The notes below the pieces were generated by a model. The model was not told where the DNA came from and searched no databases. It saw only the letters and a list, made by a program, of their open reading frames with translations. From Chroococcidiopsidaceae cyanobacterium CP_BM_RX_35 (GTDB lineage: Bacteria; Cyanobacteriota; Cyanobacteriia; Cyanobacteriales; Chroococcidiopsidaceae), in NCBI GenBank assembly GCA_019242465.1, contig JAFAVL010000695.1, positions 1 to 5,819 of the forward strand: a stretch of DNA of 5,819 bases. Reading direction: 5' to 3'. Position numbers and translations under genes: made by a program. This document shows, piece by piece, positions 1-5,819 of this stretch (its first letter is position 1; each line of letters starts with the position of its first letter).

Positions 1-50
1 GCGATAGCGCGAGCATGAGCTTGGATTTGGGCTTTTTTGTCAGCATTCAT
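1..50 (-). CDS. Transposase N-terminus, partial (possibly ISKra4-like)
   Basis: Reading the minus strand inward from position 50 gives an open frame that starts MNADKKAQIQAHARAIA and runs off the left edge. Only about 16 residues are visible. From memory, this lysine/alanine-rich opening (M-N-x-x-K-K-A-x-I-Q-A-H) resembles the N-termini of ISKra4-family transposases common in cyanobacteria, but the fragment is too short to prove it. An in-frame ATG also lies at 57-59, and the one at 48-50 was chosen because the resemblance begins there. No clear Shine-Dalgarno sequence precedes either. The frame points away from the halogenase and starts about 90 bp from the point where halogenase homology begins, as expected for a transposase near one end of an insertion sequence. 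It could instead be an unrelated small protein. Confidence 0.45.
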   Translation of the reverse strand, partial: MNADKKAQIQAHARAI

Positions 51-148
51 CAGTATCATTAACCAGACGGAGACTTCTCAAAGTTTAGCTCTGGCTAAAA
101 CAAGCAAGCCTAAGTATTTATGCTTATCACACAAGCGGGATGCACTCA
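1..148. mobile_element. Probable end of an insertion sequence, cut by the window edge
   Basis: This stretch holds the presumed transposase start and about 90 bp of non-coding sequence. It stops where recognisable halogenase coding sequence begins, with the codons for S-K-A-L-D at about 149. Read outward-in on the minus strand, the right edge is GAGTGCATCCCGCTTGTG, a plausible terminal inverted repeat. The other end lies outside the window, so neither the inverted repeat nor a target duplication can be confirmed. The boundary at 147-148 is inferred only from the loss of halogenase homology. Confidence 0.4.
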
Positions 149-1708
149 AGTAAAGCTTTAGATAGAAATGTTCGGATTTCCTTGGTTGAATCTTCTAATA
201 TCACAACAATTGGAGTTGGTGAGGCAACTTTTAGTACCATCAAGCTATTCTTCGATTTTCTTGGCTTACCAGAACATGAATGGATGCCAAAATGCAATGC
301 CAGTTACAAGATGGCAATTAAATTTGTAAATTGGAACGCACAAGGAAGACACTTCTACCATCCTTTCCAAAGATATGAAACGGTGGAAGGTTTCGACATT
401 GCAGAATGGTGGCTGAAAATTAAGCGCGGCGAAGAATCATTCGACTATGCCTGCTTCCTCATCCCATTGCTATGCGACAATAAGCGGTCTCCCAGATATT
501 TCGATGGTACTGTTTTTGACGATAAAGTTCAAGACTTGTTCTCCCGTGAGTCTATGCCAAAGAAAAGCTTACTGGCAGACCATAAGGTTCAAATTCCCTA
601 CGCCTATCATTTTGACGCCAATTTGCTGGCAAGATTCTTGAAAGACTATGCCAAGCAAAAAGGTGTGATACAGATTGTTGATAACGTTATAGATGTCAAG
701 CTAGCAGAGAATGGCAGCATCGATAGCATTATTACCAGAGAGCATGGCAATATTAGCGGTGACCTATTCATAGACTGTACCGGTTTCCGTGGTCTGCTGA
801 TTAACCAAGCTCTTGGTGAACCATTTATTTTTTTCTCTGAATCGCTGCTGTGCGATAGAGCAATTGCGATGCAAGTCCCAACTGATATTAAAAAGGATGG
901 TATAAATCCTTATACAACAGCTACCGCGTTGAGTTCTGGTTGGGTTTGGAATATACCTTTGTACGGCAGAATTGGTACGGGGTATGTTTACTGTAGTAAG
1001 TTTCTCTCTTCAGTAGAAGCAGAACAAGAATTTCGCCAACACCTCGGACCTACTGCTGAGAATTGCAAGGCATCTCACATTAATATTCGGGTAGGACGAA
1101 ACCAAAACTCATGGGTGAAGAACTGTGTAGCGATTGGTCTATCCAGTGGTTTTGTGGAGCCATTAGAGTCTACTGGCATATTCTTTATTCAACACGGTAT
1201 TGAAGAGTTAGTCAGCCACTTCCCAGACAAAACCTTCAATGAGGAGTTGATTCACAGTTATAACAAAGCAATCGCAGAGTGCATAGATGGTGTTCGCGAT
1301 TTCTTGACGTTGCATTACTGGGTCAGTGATCGCTCGGACACACCCTTCTGGAAAGCTACTAAGCATGAAATCCAAGTTCCAGAAGAACTAAGAGAAAGGT
1401 TGCGTTTGTGGAAAACTCGATTGCCAAACAGCAAGAACATCAATCAGAAATATCATGGCTTCGAGTCTTACTCTTATTCTGTAATGTTGCTCGGACTTAA
1501 TTACAAGCCGGAAAGTAGTCTACCTGTTTTAGAGCATATCGACGAAGGAAATGCGGTTGCTGCTTTTAACGCCATTAAGGAAAGAGTTCATCACCTGAAT
1601 GATACCTTACCTTCCCAGTATGAATACTTAACTTACGTTATCAAGTCTCAAGAGGAGTCCGAGTACCTGCACGAAAATCACTTAGCTGAATCATTAGCTA
1701 CTGTTTAG
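140..1708 (+). CDS. Flavin-dependent tryptophan halogenase, 5'-truncated (likely interrupted gene)
   Basis: The family uses FADH2, O2 and halide to halogenate tryptophan or an indole-like substrate through a hypohalous acid intermediate. The open frame encodes 522 residues. Visible hallmarks are IGVGEAT (residues 24-30), the catalytic lysine in SYKMAIKFVNW (K57, equivalent to K79 of PrnA), the WxWxIP signature at 268-273, and EPLEST at 340-345, whose E343 matches catalytic E346 of PrnA. The usual beginning, a beta strand plus GGGxxGW that binds the FAD ADP moiety, is absent. Family similarity starts only at S-K-A-L-D, residue 4. The ATG at 140 has no usable ribosome site and probably lies in an insertion-sequence end, so it is likely fortuitous; about 20-25 codons seem lost. 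The rest is open and well conserved, which suggests recent disruption. Substrate and natural-product context cannot be told from neighbours, which are housekeeping genes. The family assignment is firm; function is doubtful. Confidence 0.9.
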   Translation: MHSSKALDRNVRISLVESSNITTIGVGEATFSTIKLFFDFLGLPEHEWMPKCNASYKMAIKFVNWNAQGRHFYHPFQRYETVEGFDIAEWWLKIKRGEESFDYACFLIPLLCDNKRSPRYFDGTVFDDKVQDLFSRESMPKKSLLADHKVQIPYAYHFDANLLARFLKDYAKQKGVIQIVDNVIDVKLAENGSIDSIITREHGNISGDLFIDCTGFRGLLINQALGEPFIFFSESLLCDRAIAMQVPTDIKKDGINPYTTATALSSGWVWNIPLYGRIGTGYVYCSKFLSSVEAEQEFRQHLGPTAENCKASHINIRVGRNQNSWVKNCVAIGLSSGFVEPLESTGIFFIQHGIEELVSHFPDKTFNEELIHSYNKAIAECIDGVRDFLTLHYWVSDRSDTPFWKATKHEIQVPEELRERLRLWKTRLPNSKNINQKYHGFESYSYSVMLLGLNYKPESSLPVLEHIDEGNAVAAFNAIKERVHHLNDTLPSQYEYLTYVIKSQEESEYLHENHLAESLATV

Positions 1709-1819
1709 AACCATCAGCTTATGCAGATTTTGGTGTTGATCTGCTCTATCTTCCCTCGCTGAGTATCGGCTGCTGATAGTCATTGTGTTAAGCAGCAGCG
1801 GTTTAAGAAGTACTGTGTA

Positions 1820-2983
1820 GTGATGAACAAAATATCGAATTACACTAACTGCATAAGGGTTACCAACTCTACTTCTCAGACTTTAATCCCAACTGCTGTT
1901 GCTCTTGGAAAGTTTGACGGTCTGCATCGTGGGCATCAACGTGTAATTCAATCTATTTTGAGCTTGCACGGGCGCGCCCCTGGAGCGGCTTCGAGCGGAA
2001 CGTTAAGTCAAGTAGAAAGACAGGAGACAGGAAACAAGAGTCAGAAGCAAGAAGATAAAAGACAAGGAGAACAAGGAACCACTCTCTCCTATGTCTTCCG
2101 TCTCCCTTGCACCGCTTCAACTATCCCTCTGAAAGAACAAGTTTACCCTACAGTTGTTACCTTTAATCCTCATCCACAAGAGTTCTTTACGGGAAAACCC
2201 TGTCCTTTGCTAACACCTTTGAAAGAGAAAGTACAACAACTACTAAGTTGGAGAGTACAACAGCTGTCACTATTGCCCTTTAACAAAGAACTAGCTGCTT
2301 TGAGTCCGCAAGATTTTGTCGAAAAGATTTTGGTGCAACAGCTGCACGCCCGAATGATTAGTGTAGGGGAGGATTTTCGTTTTGGCAAGCAACGGAGCGG
2401 AGCAGCTTGCGATCTGCAAGCAATCGCAGCTAAATTCGGTATCCCTGTTGTTATCGTTCCTAATTGCACTTGTGAAGGCGATCGCATTAGCAGCTCTTCT
2501 ATTCGCCAAGCCTTAGCTCAGGGTGACCTCCGCCGTGCTAATGTGCAATTAAACCATCCTTATCAACTTACGGGAACAGTTGTTAAAGGACAGCAGCTCG
2601 ATAGAAGCATAAGCTTTCCCACAGCCAACATCCAGCTACCCCCCAACAAGTTTCTACCTCGGCATGGTACATATGCTGTAAGAGTCTCGATTGTAAATGA
2701 GACTGTAGATGCTTCATCTCTACCCAATCACCTTTTGCTACTTGCCGTAGGAATTATGAATATTGGCAATCATCTTACAGTCCATGATACCCATCCATCT
2801 GTAAAAATACACCTGTTAGACTGGTCTGGCAATTTGTATGGAAAAACTCTAACAGTACAACTAGAAAAATTTTTGCGACCAGAACAAAAAATTTCGTCCC
2901 TAGAAGCCCTCAAAGCACAAATTATAGGCGACTGTGCTATGGCTAGATCCTTGCTGCTAGCAAAGCAATCCGCCTTTTACTAA
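1820..2983 (+). CDS. ribF: Bifunctional riboflavin kinase/FAD synthetase, with insertion and altered kinase site
   Basis: Cytosolic RibF phosphorylates riboflavin to FMN and adenylylates FMN to FAD. The N-terminal FMN adenylyltransferase domain shows GKFDGLHRGH (30-39), FNPHPQEF (115-122), SVGEDFRFG (181-189) and ISSSSIRQAL (223-232), all in order. Between the first two motifs sits an extra low-complexity segment (about residues 48-105), making the protein 387 residues against about 310 in E. coli. The C-terminal riboflavin kinase domain keeps FPTAN (266-270), MNIGN (313-317) and HLLDWSGNLYG. However, the usual catalytic glutamate of the E-V-H-L-L-D motif is lysine (K329, codon AAA at 2804-2806), GRTIGFPTAN reads DRSISFPTAN, and NIGxRPT reads NIGNHLT. 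The adenylyltransferase may work while the kinase may not. The start is GTG 1820 or ATG 1823, after a weak AAGAAG at 1805-1810; family similarity begins near residue 12. It could be a decaying or specialised second copy. Confidence 0.9.
   Translation: MMNKISNYTNCIRVTNSTSQTLIPTAVALGKFDGLHRGHQRVIQSILSLHGRAPGAASSGTLSQVERQETGNKSQKQEDKRQGEQGTTLSYVFRLPCTASTIPLKEQVYPTVVTFNPHPQEFFTGKPCPLLTPLKEKVQQLLSWRVQQLSLLPFNKELAALSPQDFVEKILVQQLHARMISVGEDFRFGKQRSGAACDLQAIAAKFGIPVVIVPNCTCEGDRISSSSIRQALAQGDLRRANVQLNHPYQLTGTVVKGQQLDRSISFPTANIQLPPNKFLPRHGTYAVRVSIVNETVDASSLPNHLLLLAVGIMNIGNHLTVHDTHPSVKIHLLDWSGNLYGKTLTVQLEKFLRPEQKISSLEALKAQIIGDCAMARSLLLAKQSAFY
1961..2134. repeat. Low-complexity repeat inserted in frame within ribF
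   Basis: The segment starts with a GC-rich part containing the 10-bp palindrome GGGCGCGCCC (1970-1979). A purine-rich tract follows (about 2010-2079), built from variants of ACAGGAGACAGG and ACAAGGAGAACAAGG, and then a pyrimidine-rich tract (about 2082-2109) of CTCTCTCCT/CTTCCGTCTCCC type. The reverse complement of the second tract resembles the first, so the two arms form an imperfect inverted structure. Similar purine-arm/pyrimidine-arm elements are common between genes of filamentous cyanobacteria. Here the element stays open in the ribF frame and encodes a hydrophilic linker rich in Q, E, K and S. Boundaries are approximate and come from where RibF similarity stops and resumes. Confidence 0.7.
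2478..2485. repeat. HIP1 octamer GCGATCGC
   Basis: A perfect HIP1 palindrome lies inside ribF. This octamer is strongly over-represented in many cyanobacterial genomes and supports the taxonomic reading. Confidence 0.85.
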
Positions 2984-3159
2984 TTAGAGCAGAAATTGGT
3001 TAACATAGATCCTTATCTGCCCCCTTAATAATTTTGTGGTCTTGGGGATGTTGAATGAATTTTTCTCCGCTTGATGATTCGCGGATTGTGCTATCTAGTA
3101 CGATAGGTGTAGATAGGTCAAATTCAAGGAATGTTGAAAGGAGCCGCACAAAAGGCATT
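2984..3159. other. Intergenic spacer between convergent ribF and bciB
   Basis: This is a 176-bp stretch between the two stop codons. Short open frames exist on both strands, including a minus frame of 67 codons that runs from 3203 to 3000 and overlaps the bciB end. None has a recognisable product or ribosome site. A short inverted repeat, TCCGC with GCGGA around a 10-nt loop near 3065-3085, lacks the T-run of a standard terminator. I see nothing else. Confidence 0.5.
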
Positions 3160-4356
3160 CTAAGAATCTGGCAATCGATACTGCCCCACAATCCGCTTGG
3201 CAAACTCTGGCACGTGGGCGGCTAGTTTTTCTGGGTGGTGCCGCTTGACATACAAATAATTGCGGGTGAAGTGGGAATCGATTGAGAACCGGGCATACTC
3301 TAAACCTTTGGGACCAATCTTTTCAATCGCCACACCCATTAACCGAGCTGCCCACATCGGCAGAGTGACTCCTTTGTCGTAGGCAGGAATACTTTGTTGT
3401 ACAGCTTGACGGCGATCGCCTTTGGACCTCACTGGCTGTGTTTCCAGCTGGTTTTGCACGAAGGAAAGCATCTCTTGCCCTTGTTGATTGCGGACCACAA
3501 TCCACTGCCAACCCAAGGGAGCGCCCATGTAACCCACGACCAAATCTGCTAAGGAATTGACGTAATCGAAACAGCTCATACAAGAGGGAGCAAAGACATC
3601 CTTCAGTTGGTTAGTCTTGAGACCAAAGAAAGGCACCGTTTCCACTGAGCCATCTTCATGTTTGAAGTGAACTCGGAAATCTTGCATAAACTCGTAATGG
3701 ACTACTGTCTCTGGAGAACGGCTAGTTGTTTCCAGGAATTTTTGCAGTCCGGCGCGATTAACGTTGTCTACACAAGGCGTTCCCAAAACGTAAAGCTTTT
3801 CTAAGCCCAGCTGCTTTTCTACAGCTCGTAATGCCTGGATTTGACAACCAACACCAATAACCAGTAGCCGCTTCATGCCCGATTGTTCAACTTGCTCTAA
3901 CACAGAAAGATTAGGCGACAATGTTGGCTTGTTGACCCGCGCTGCTAGAACCTCCTCTGGAGTCCGAGCGATGATCGGCATAGGTTGAAAGCGGTCTTCC
4001 TGCGTGTTCTGGACGCAGACCACACCTTCAACTAGACCGTGATTGAGCATTTCGATAGCAATTGTACTTACAATCCCTGTCCACTGTGCTCCTGGAATTG
4101 GCTCAGTCTTGCGTGCCGCCATCATGGATTGGTTGACGCCAAAGTACAGCTCATCAGGACAATCCAAGTTGCGGCTACGAGCGTGTGTCTGTGCTTCTAA
4201 TTCAGCAATCTGCTGATTTAAGAAAGCACAAGCTGTTTTAACGTAGTGAATGTAATATGTATCGCACAGCCCACAGTCACTACACAGTTCCTTGGCGGGG
4301 CGGCGGCTAGAGGGTTTGATGGCTTTGGCTTTCTTATGAGGGTATGTCGCAGTCAT
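3160..4356 (-). CDS. bciB: Ferredoxin-dependent 3,8-divinyl (proto)chlorophyllide a 8-vinyl reductase, BciB type
   Basis: The enzyme reduces the 8-vinyl group of divinyl chlorophyllide or protochlorophyllide to ethyl, a late chlorophyll a step, using iron-sulfur clusters, FAD and reduced ferredoxin. It belongs to the F420 hydrogenase/dehydrogenase beta-subunit (FrhB) family, like Synechocystis Slr1923 and plant 7-hydroxymethyl chlorophyll a reductase. The 398-residue protein has the N-terminal cluster motif C25-x2-C28-x2-C31 (CSDCGLC), further cysteines in GVGCQ (C171) and GTPCVDN (C195), and the pair C259-x2-C262 (CMSCFDY). The C-terminal part contains IPAYDKGVTLPMWAA. Length and sequence look full and intact. 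The frame extends upstream to a GTG at 4404, but family similarity begins at the ATG at 4356 (MTATYPHKKAK), and a TATAAT box lies between the two, so 4356 is preferred. The gene is divergent from marC. A related FrhB-family oxidoreductase is the only serious alternative. Confidence 0.92.
   Translation of the reverse strand: MTATYPHKKAKAIKPSSRRPAKELCSDCGLCDTYYIHYVKTACAFLNQQIAELEAQTHARSRNLDCPDELYFGVNQSMMAARKTEPIPGAQWTGIVSTIAIEMLNHGLVEGVVCVQNTQEDRFQPMPIIARTPEEVLAARVNKPTLSPNLSVLEQVEQSGMKRLLVIGVGCQIQALRAVEKQLGLEKLYVLGTPCVDNVNRAGLQKFLETTSRSPETVVHYEFMQDFRVHFKHEDGSVETVPFFGLKTNQLKDVFAPSCMSCFDYVNSLADLVVGYMGAPLGWQWIVVRNQQGQEMLSFVQNQLETQPVRSKGDRRQAVQQSIPAYDKGVTLPMWAARLMGVAIEKIGPKGLEYARFSIDSHFTRNYLYVKRHHPEKLAAHVPEFAKRIVGQYRLPDS
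3412..3419. repeat. HIP1 octamer GCGATCGC (extended GGCGATCGCC)
   Basis: A perfect HIP1 site in its 10-bp extended form lies inside bciB. It is the second in the window and again points to a cyanobacterial genome. Confidence 0.85.
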
Positions 4357-4386
4357 GTTATGAACATTTATTTTATTAACTAATGA

Positions 4387-4392
4387 ATTATA
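4387..4392 (-). promoter_or_regulatory. Predicted -10 box of the bciB promoter
   Basis: Read on the minus strand this is a perfect TATAAT, 30 bp upstream of the bciB ATG. A start of transcription about 7 bp downstream would leave a leader of roughly 24 nt and would exclude the upstream GTG at 4404 as the translation start. A -35 element is not clear; the best candidate, CTGAAA, sits about 19 bp upstream. Confidence 0.5.
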
Positions 4393-4494
4393 GGTAACAA
4401 TCACACATGATTTTCAGGTGTTGTCGAAACTAGTTGGCAATGCCCTAGAAAACTCGACGGCTGACAGGTTAGCGTTAGATAAATTCTCTCTTAC

Positions 4495-4499
4495 AAGAG
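4495..4499 (+). promoter_or_regulatory. Ribosome binding site supporting the marC start
   Basis: AAGAG lies 5 nt before the GTG at 4505. Together with family similarity beginning at M/V-D-T-S-I-L, it favours this start over the upstream GTG at 4418. Confidence 0.4.
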
Positions 4500-4504
4500 C
4501 GCTC

Positions 4505-5101
4505 GTGGATACCTCTATTCTGATCAAAACCTTTGTTGCCGTATTTGTCTTGGCAGATGCCCTGGGTAATGCACCAATCTTCTTAGTTCTAACTAAGGGC
4601 ATGGAGCCAGAGCAAAGAAATGGTGTGATAGACCGAGCTAGTGTTGTGGCAACAGCAGTCCTGCTGGGCTTTGCCTTTGCGGGTCAACCAATTCTAAACT
4701 ACTTAGACATCAGTATTGGTTCTTTAAGGGTAGCTGGGGGACTGCTCCTGCTGTTAATTGCTTTGCGCATGTTGCAGGGAGAAATGGATACACCAATCGT
4801 TGAGCAGGAGCGTGATGTTGCAATTACTCCACTAGCTTTGCCTCTCTTGGCTGGACCAGGAACGCTGACTACAGTGATGTTGCTGATGTCTGAATCCCCT
4901 GATGCTCGTCTAAGCGTGGCAGTTGGTATTGTAGCTGCTATGGGAGTATCGTGGTTCATTGTCCGTCAGGCTACTCGAATTAATCACTGGCTCGGTGCTG
5001 AAGGGGCAGTGATCGTCACTCAGCTCCTTGGTTTTCTCTTAGCGGCACTGGCAGTAGAGATTGGCAGCATAGGGATTCGCGAACTGTTTCTCAACTCATA
5101 A
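4505..5101 (+). CDS. MarC family integral membrane protein
   Basis: The 198-residue hydrophobic protein belongs to the MarC (UPF0056) family of inner-membrane proteins with no established transport substrate; despite the name, E. coli MarC is not needed for antibiotic resistance. About six membrane segments can be seen, near residues 5-28, 44-62, 74-92, 106-128, 135-154 and 168-188. The family's two half-repeats are marked by ALGNAPIF (19-26) and ALPLLAGPGTLT (111-122). The frame is open back to a GTG at 4418, which would add 29 polar residues outside the usual family beginning. I therefore chose GTG 4505, which has an AAGAG five bases upstream and gives a normal family length. It is transcribed away from bciB, and its stop is 15 bp from that of nudC. 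Nothing in the context shows its role. Confidence 0.88.
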   Translation: MDTSILIKTFVAVFVLADALGNAPIFLVLTKGMEPEQRNGVIDRASVVATAVLLGFAFAGQPILNYLDISIGSLRVAGGLLLLLIALRMLQGEMDTPIVEQERDVAITPLALPLLAGPGTLTTVMLLMSESPDARLSVAVGIVAAMGVSWFIVRQATRINHWLGAEGAVIVTQLLGFLLAALAVEIGSIGIRELFLNS

Positions 5102-5116
5102 TCATAAGTAGGCATG

Positions 5117-5819
5117 CTATTTTTTAGTTAAAAACCAATCAATCAAGCTTCGGGCAATGCTTGGCTTGGGGGGAATCAGTGGTAGATTCTCCTTGGTAAA
5201 CCAAGCTGCATCTGTTAGTTCATCGCGATCGATCTGGATTTCGCCATTGGCGTAGGTAGCAGTGAAGCCAAGCATGAGTGAATTCGGATAGGGCCAAGGT
5301 TGACTACCAAAATATTTGATATCTTTAATCTCAATCCTCACCTCCTCATAGATTTCTCGAACAATAGCATCCTCTAGAGATTCTCCTGGTTCTACAAATC
5401 CAGCAAGGGTGCTGTAGAGATGAGCTGGAAAATGGTGAGCGCGAGCCAATAGAATCTCAGAGCCACGCTCCACTAAGACAATAACTGCTGGCGAGAGGCG
5501 AGGATAATTGACTAAACCGCATTTGGGGCATTGCTTAGCTCGCTTACCTGACAACTGCACTGTTTGTGTTGCACAATGACCACAAAATTGATGCGTTCGA
5601 TCCCATTCCATAATCTGAAAAGCTCGACCAGCTAGGGAGAACAGGTCTGTCTCTAGATATTCATACAACTTGCGTAGGTTTTCAAAGGTCATGCCACGGG
5701 GCGGAACACTATCTTGCCCAAGCTCTGCTGAGTAACAGTCTTGACCAGCAAGTGTTCCTAAGTACTGCTTGCGGATTGGGGTTAAACCCAGTTCTGAGAG
5801 GTTGGGGGAGCAGGGTATG
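5117..5819 (-). CDS. nudC: NAD(+) diphosphatase / NADH pyrophosphatase (NudC type), 5' end beyond window
   Basis: NudC hydrolyses NADH or NAD to NMN(H) and AMP, and in E. coli also removes NAD caps from RNA. The frame stays open from 5692 to the right edge, giving 233 visible residues. The segment upstream of the Met at 5692 (LSELGLTPIRKQYLG...) reads like the NudC N-terminal domain, so that Met is internal and the gene is only partly included. Counting from it, a zinc ribbon uses C37, C40, C55 and C58, and the Nudix box runs from G98 to I120 with metal-binding E113, E116 and E117. SQPWPYPNS (130-138) is the family's NADH-type signature. The Nudix-box glycine of E-E-x-G is arginine here (R119, codon at 5336-5338). 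The C-terminus ends after the expected IARSLIDWF. The gene converges on marC. Confidence 0.92.
   Translation of the reverse strand, partial: IPCSPNLSELGLTPIRKQYLGTLAGQDCYSAELGQDSVPPRGMTFENLRKLYEYLETDLFSLAGRAFQIMEWDRTHQFCGHCATQTVQLSGKRAKQCPKCGLVNYPRLSPAVIVLVERGSEILLARAHHFPAHLYSTLAGFVEPGESLEDAIVREIYEEVRIEIKDIKYFGSQPWPYPNSLMLGFTATYANGEIQIDRDELTDAAWFTKENLPLIPPKPSIARSLIDWFLTKK

Noticed and set aside
120..161. Short frame from ATG at 120, checked for the missing halogenase N-terminus by frameshift
   Set aside because: It reads MLITQAGCTQVKL and stops; it contains no GxGxxG motif, so a simple frameshift does not restore the N-terminus.
447..641. Plus-strand frame of 64 codons within the halogenase
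   Set aside because: It is an out-of-frame shadow of a strongly conserved coding region, with no independent support.
1723..1799. Two small inverted repeats after the halogenase (GCAGAT/ATCTGC and GCTGCTG/CAGCAGC), considered as terminators
   Set aside because: Stems are only 6-7 bp with loops of 10 and 17 nt, and neither is followed by a T-run.
3000..3203. Minus-strand frame of 67 codons overlapping the end of bciB
   Set aside because: It has no ribosome site and no recognisable motif, and it overlaps a well-supported gene on the same strand; it looks like chance.
5117..5692. Treating the Met at 5692 as the nudC start
   Set aside because: The frame continues upstream to the window edge with NudC-like N-terminal sequence, so this Met is internal.
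1..5819. A new multi-gene defence or biosynthetic system, CRISPR array, tRNA or rRNA
   Set aside because: The genes belong to known unrelated families, and no direct-repeat array or cloverleaf-like sequence was seen by eye on either strand.

Overview
The window looks like chromosomal DNA from a cyanobacterium. Three signs support this: a cyanobacterial-type ferredoxin-dependent divinyl chlorophyllide 8-vinyl reductase (bciB), two copies of the HIP1 octamer GCGATCGC, and a purine-rich/pyrimidine-rich low-complexity repeat of the kind scattered through filamentous cyanobacterial genomes. The genus cannot be fixed from the sequence alone.

Layout: positions 1-50 (minus) hold the first codons of what looks like a transposase running off the left edge. 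Its presumed insertion-sequence end reaches to about 147. There it abuts a flavin-dependent tryptophan-halogenase-type gene (140-1708, plus) that has lost the coding region for its N-terminal GxGxxG FAD-binding motif. Next comes ribF (1820-2983, plus), a FAD synthetase homologue with a low-complexity insertion in the nucleotidyltransferase domain and a substituted catalytic glutamate in the riboflavin kinase domain. A 176-bp spacer without recognisable content follows. Then come bciB (3160-4356, minus), a divergently transcribed marC-family membrane protein gene (4505-5101, plus) and, convergent with it, a nudC-type NADH pyrophosphatase gene (5117 to beyond the right edge, minus).

The genes do not form one pathway or operon. 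bciB/marC share a 148-bp divergent promoter region, and marC/nudC converge with only 15 bp between stops. The right half is ordinary housekeeping content apart from a substituted Nudix-box glycine in nudC. The left half shows mobile-element activity and gene decay: an interrupted halogenase and a ribF carrying both a repeat insertion and key-residue loss. I see no convincing new multi-gene system. The main points for a second look are the halogenase truncation and the state of ribF.
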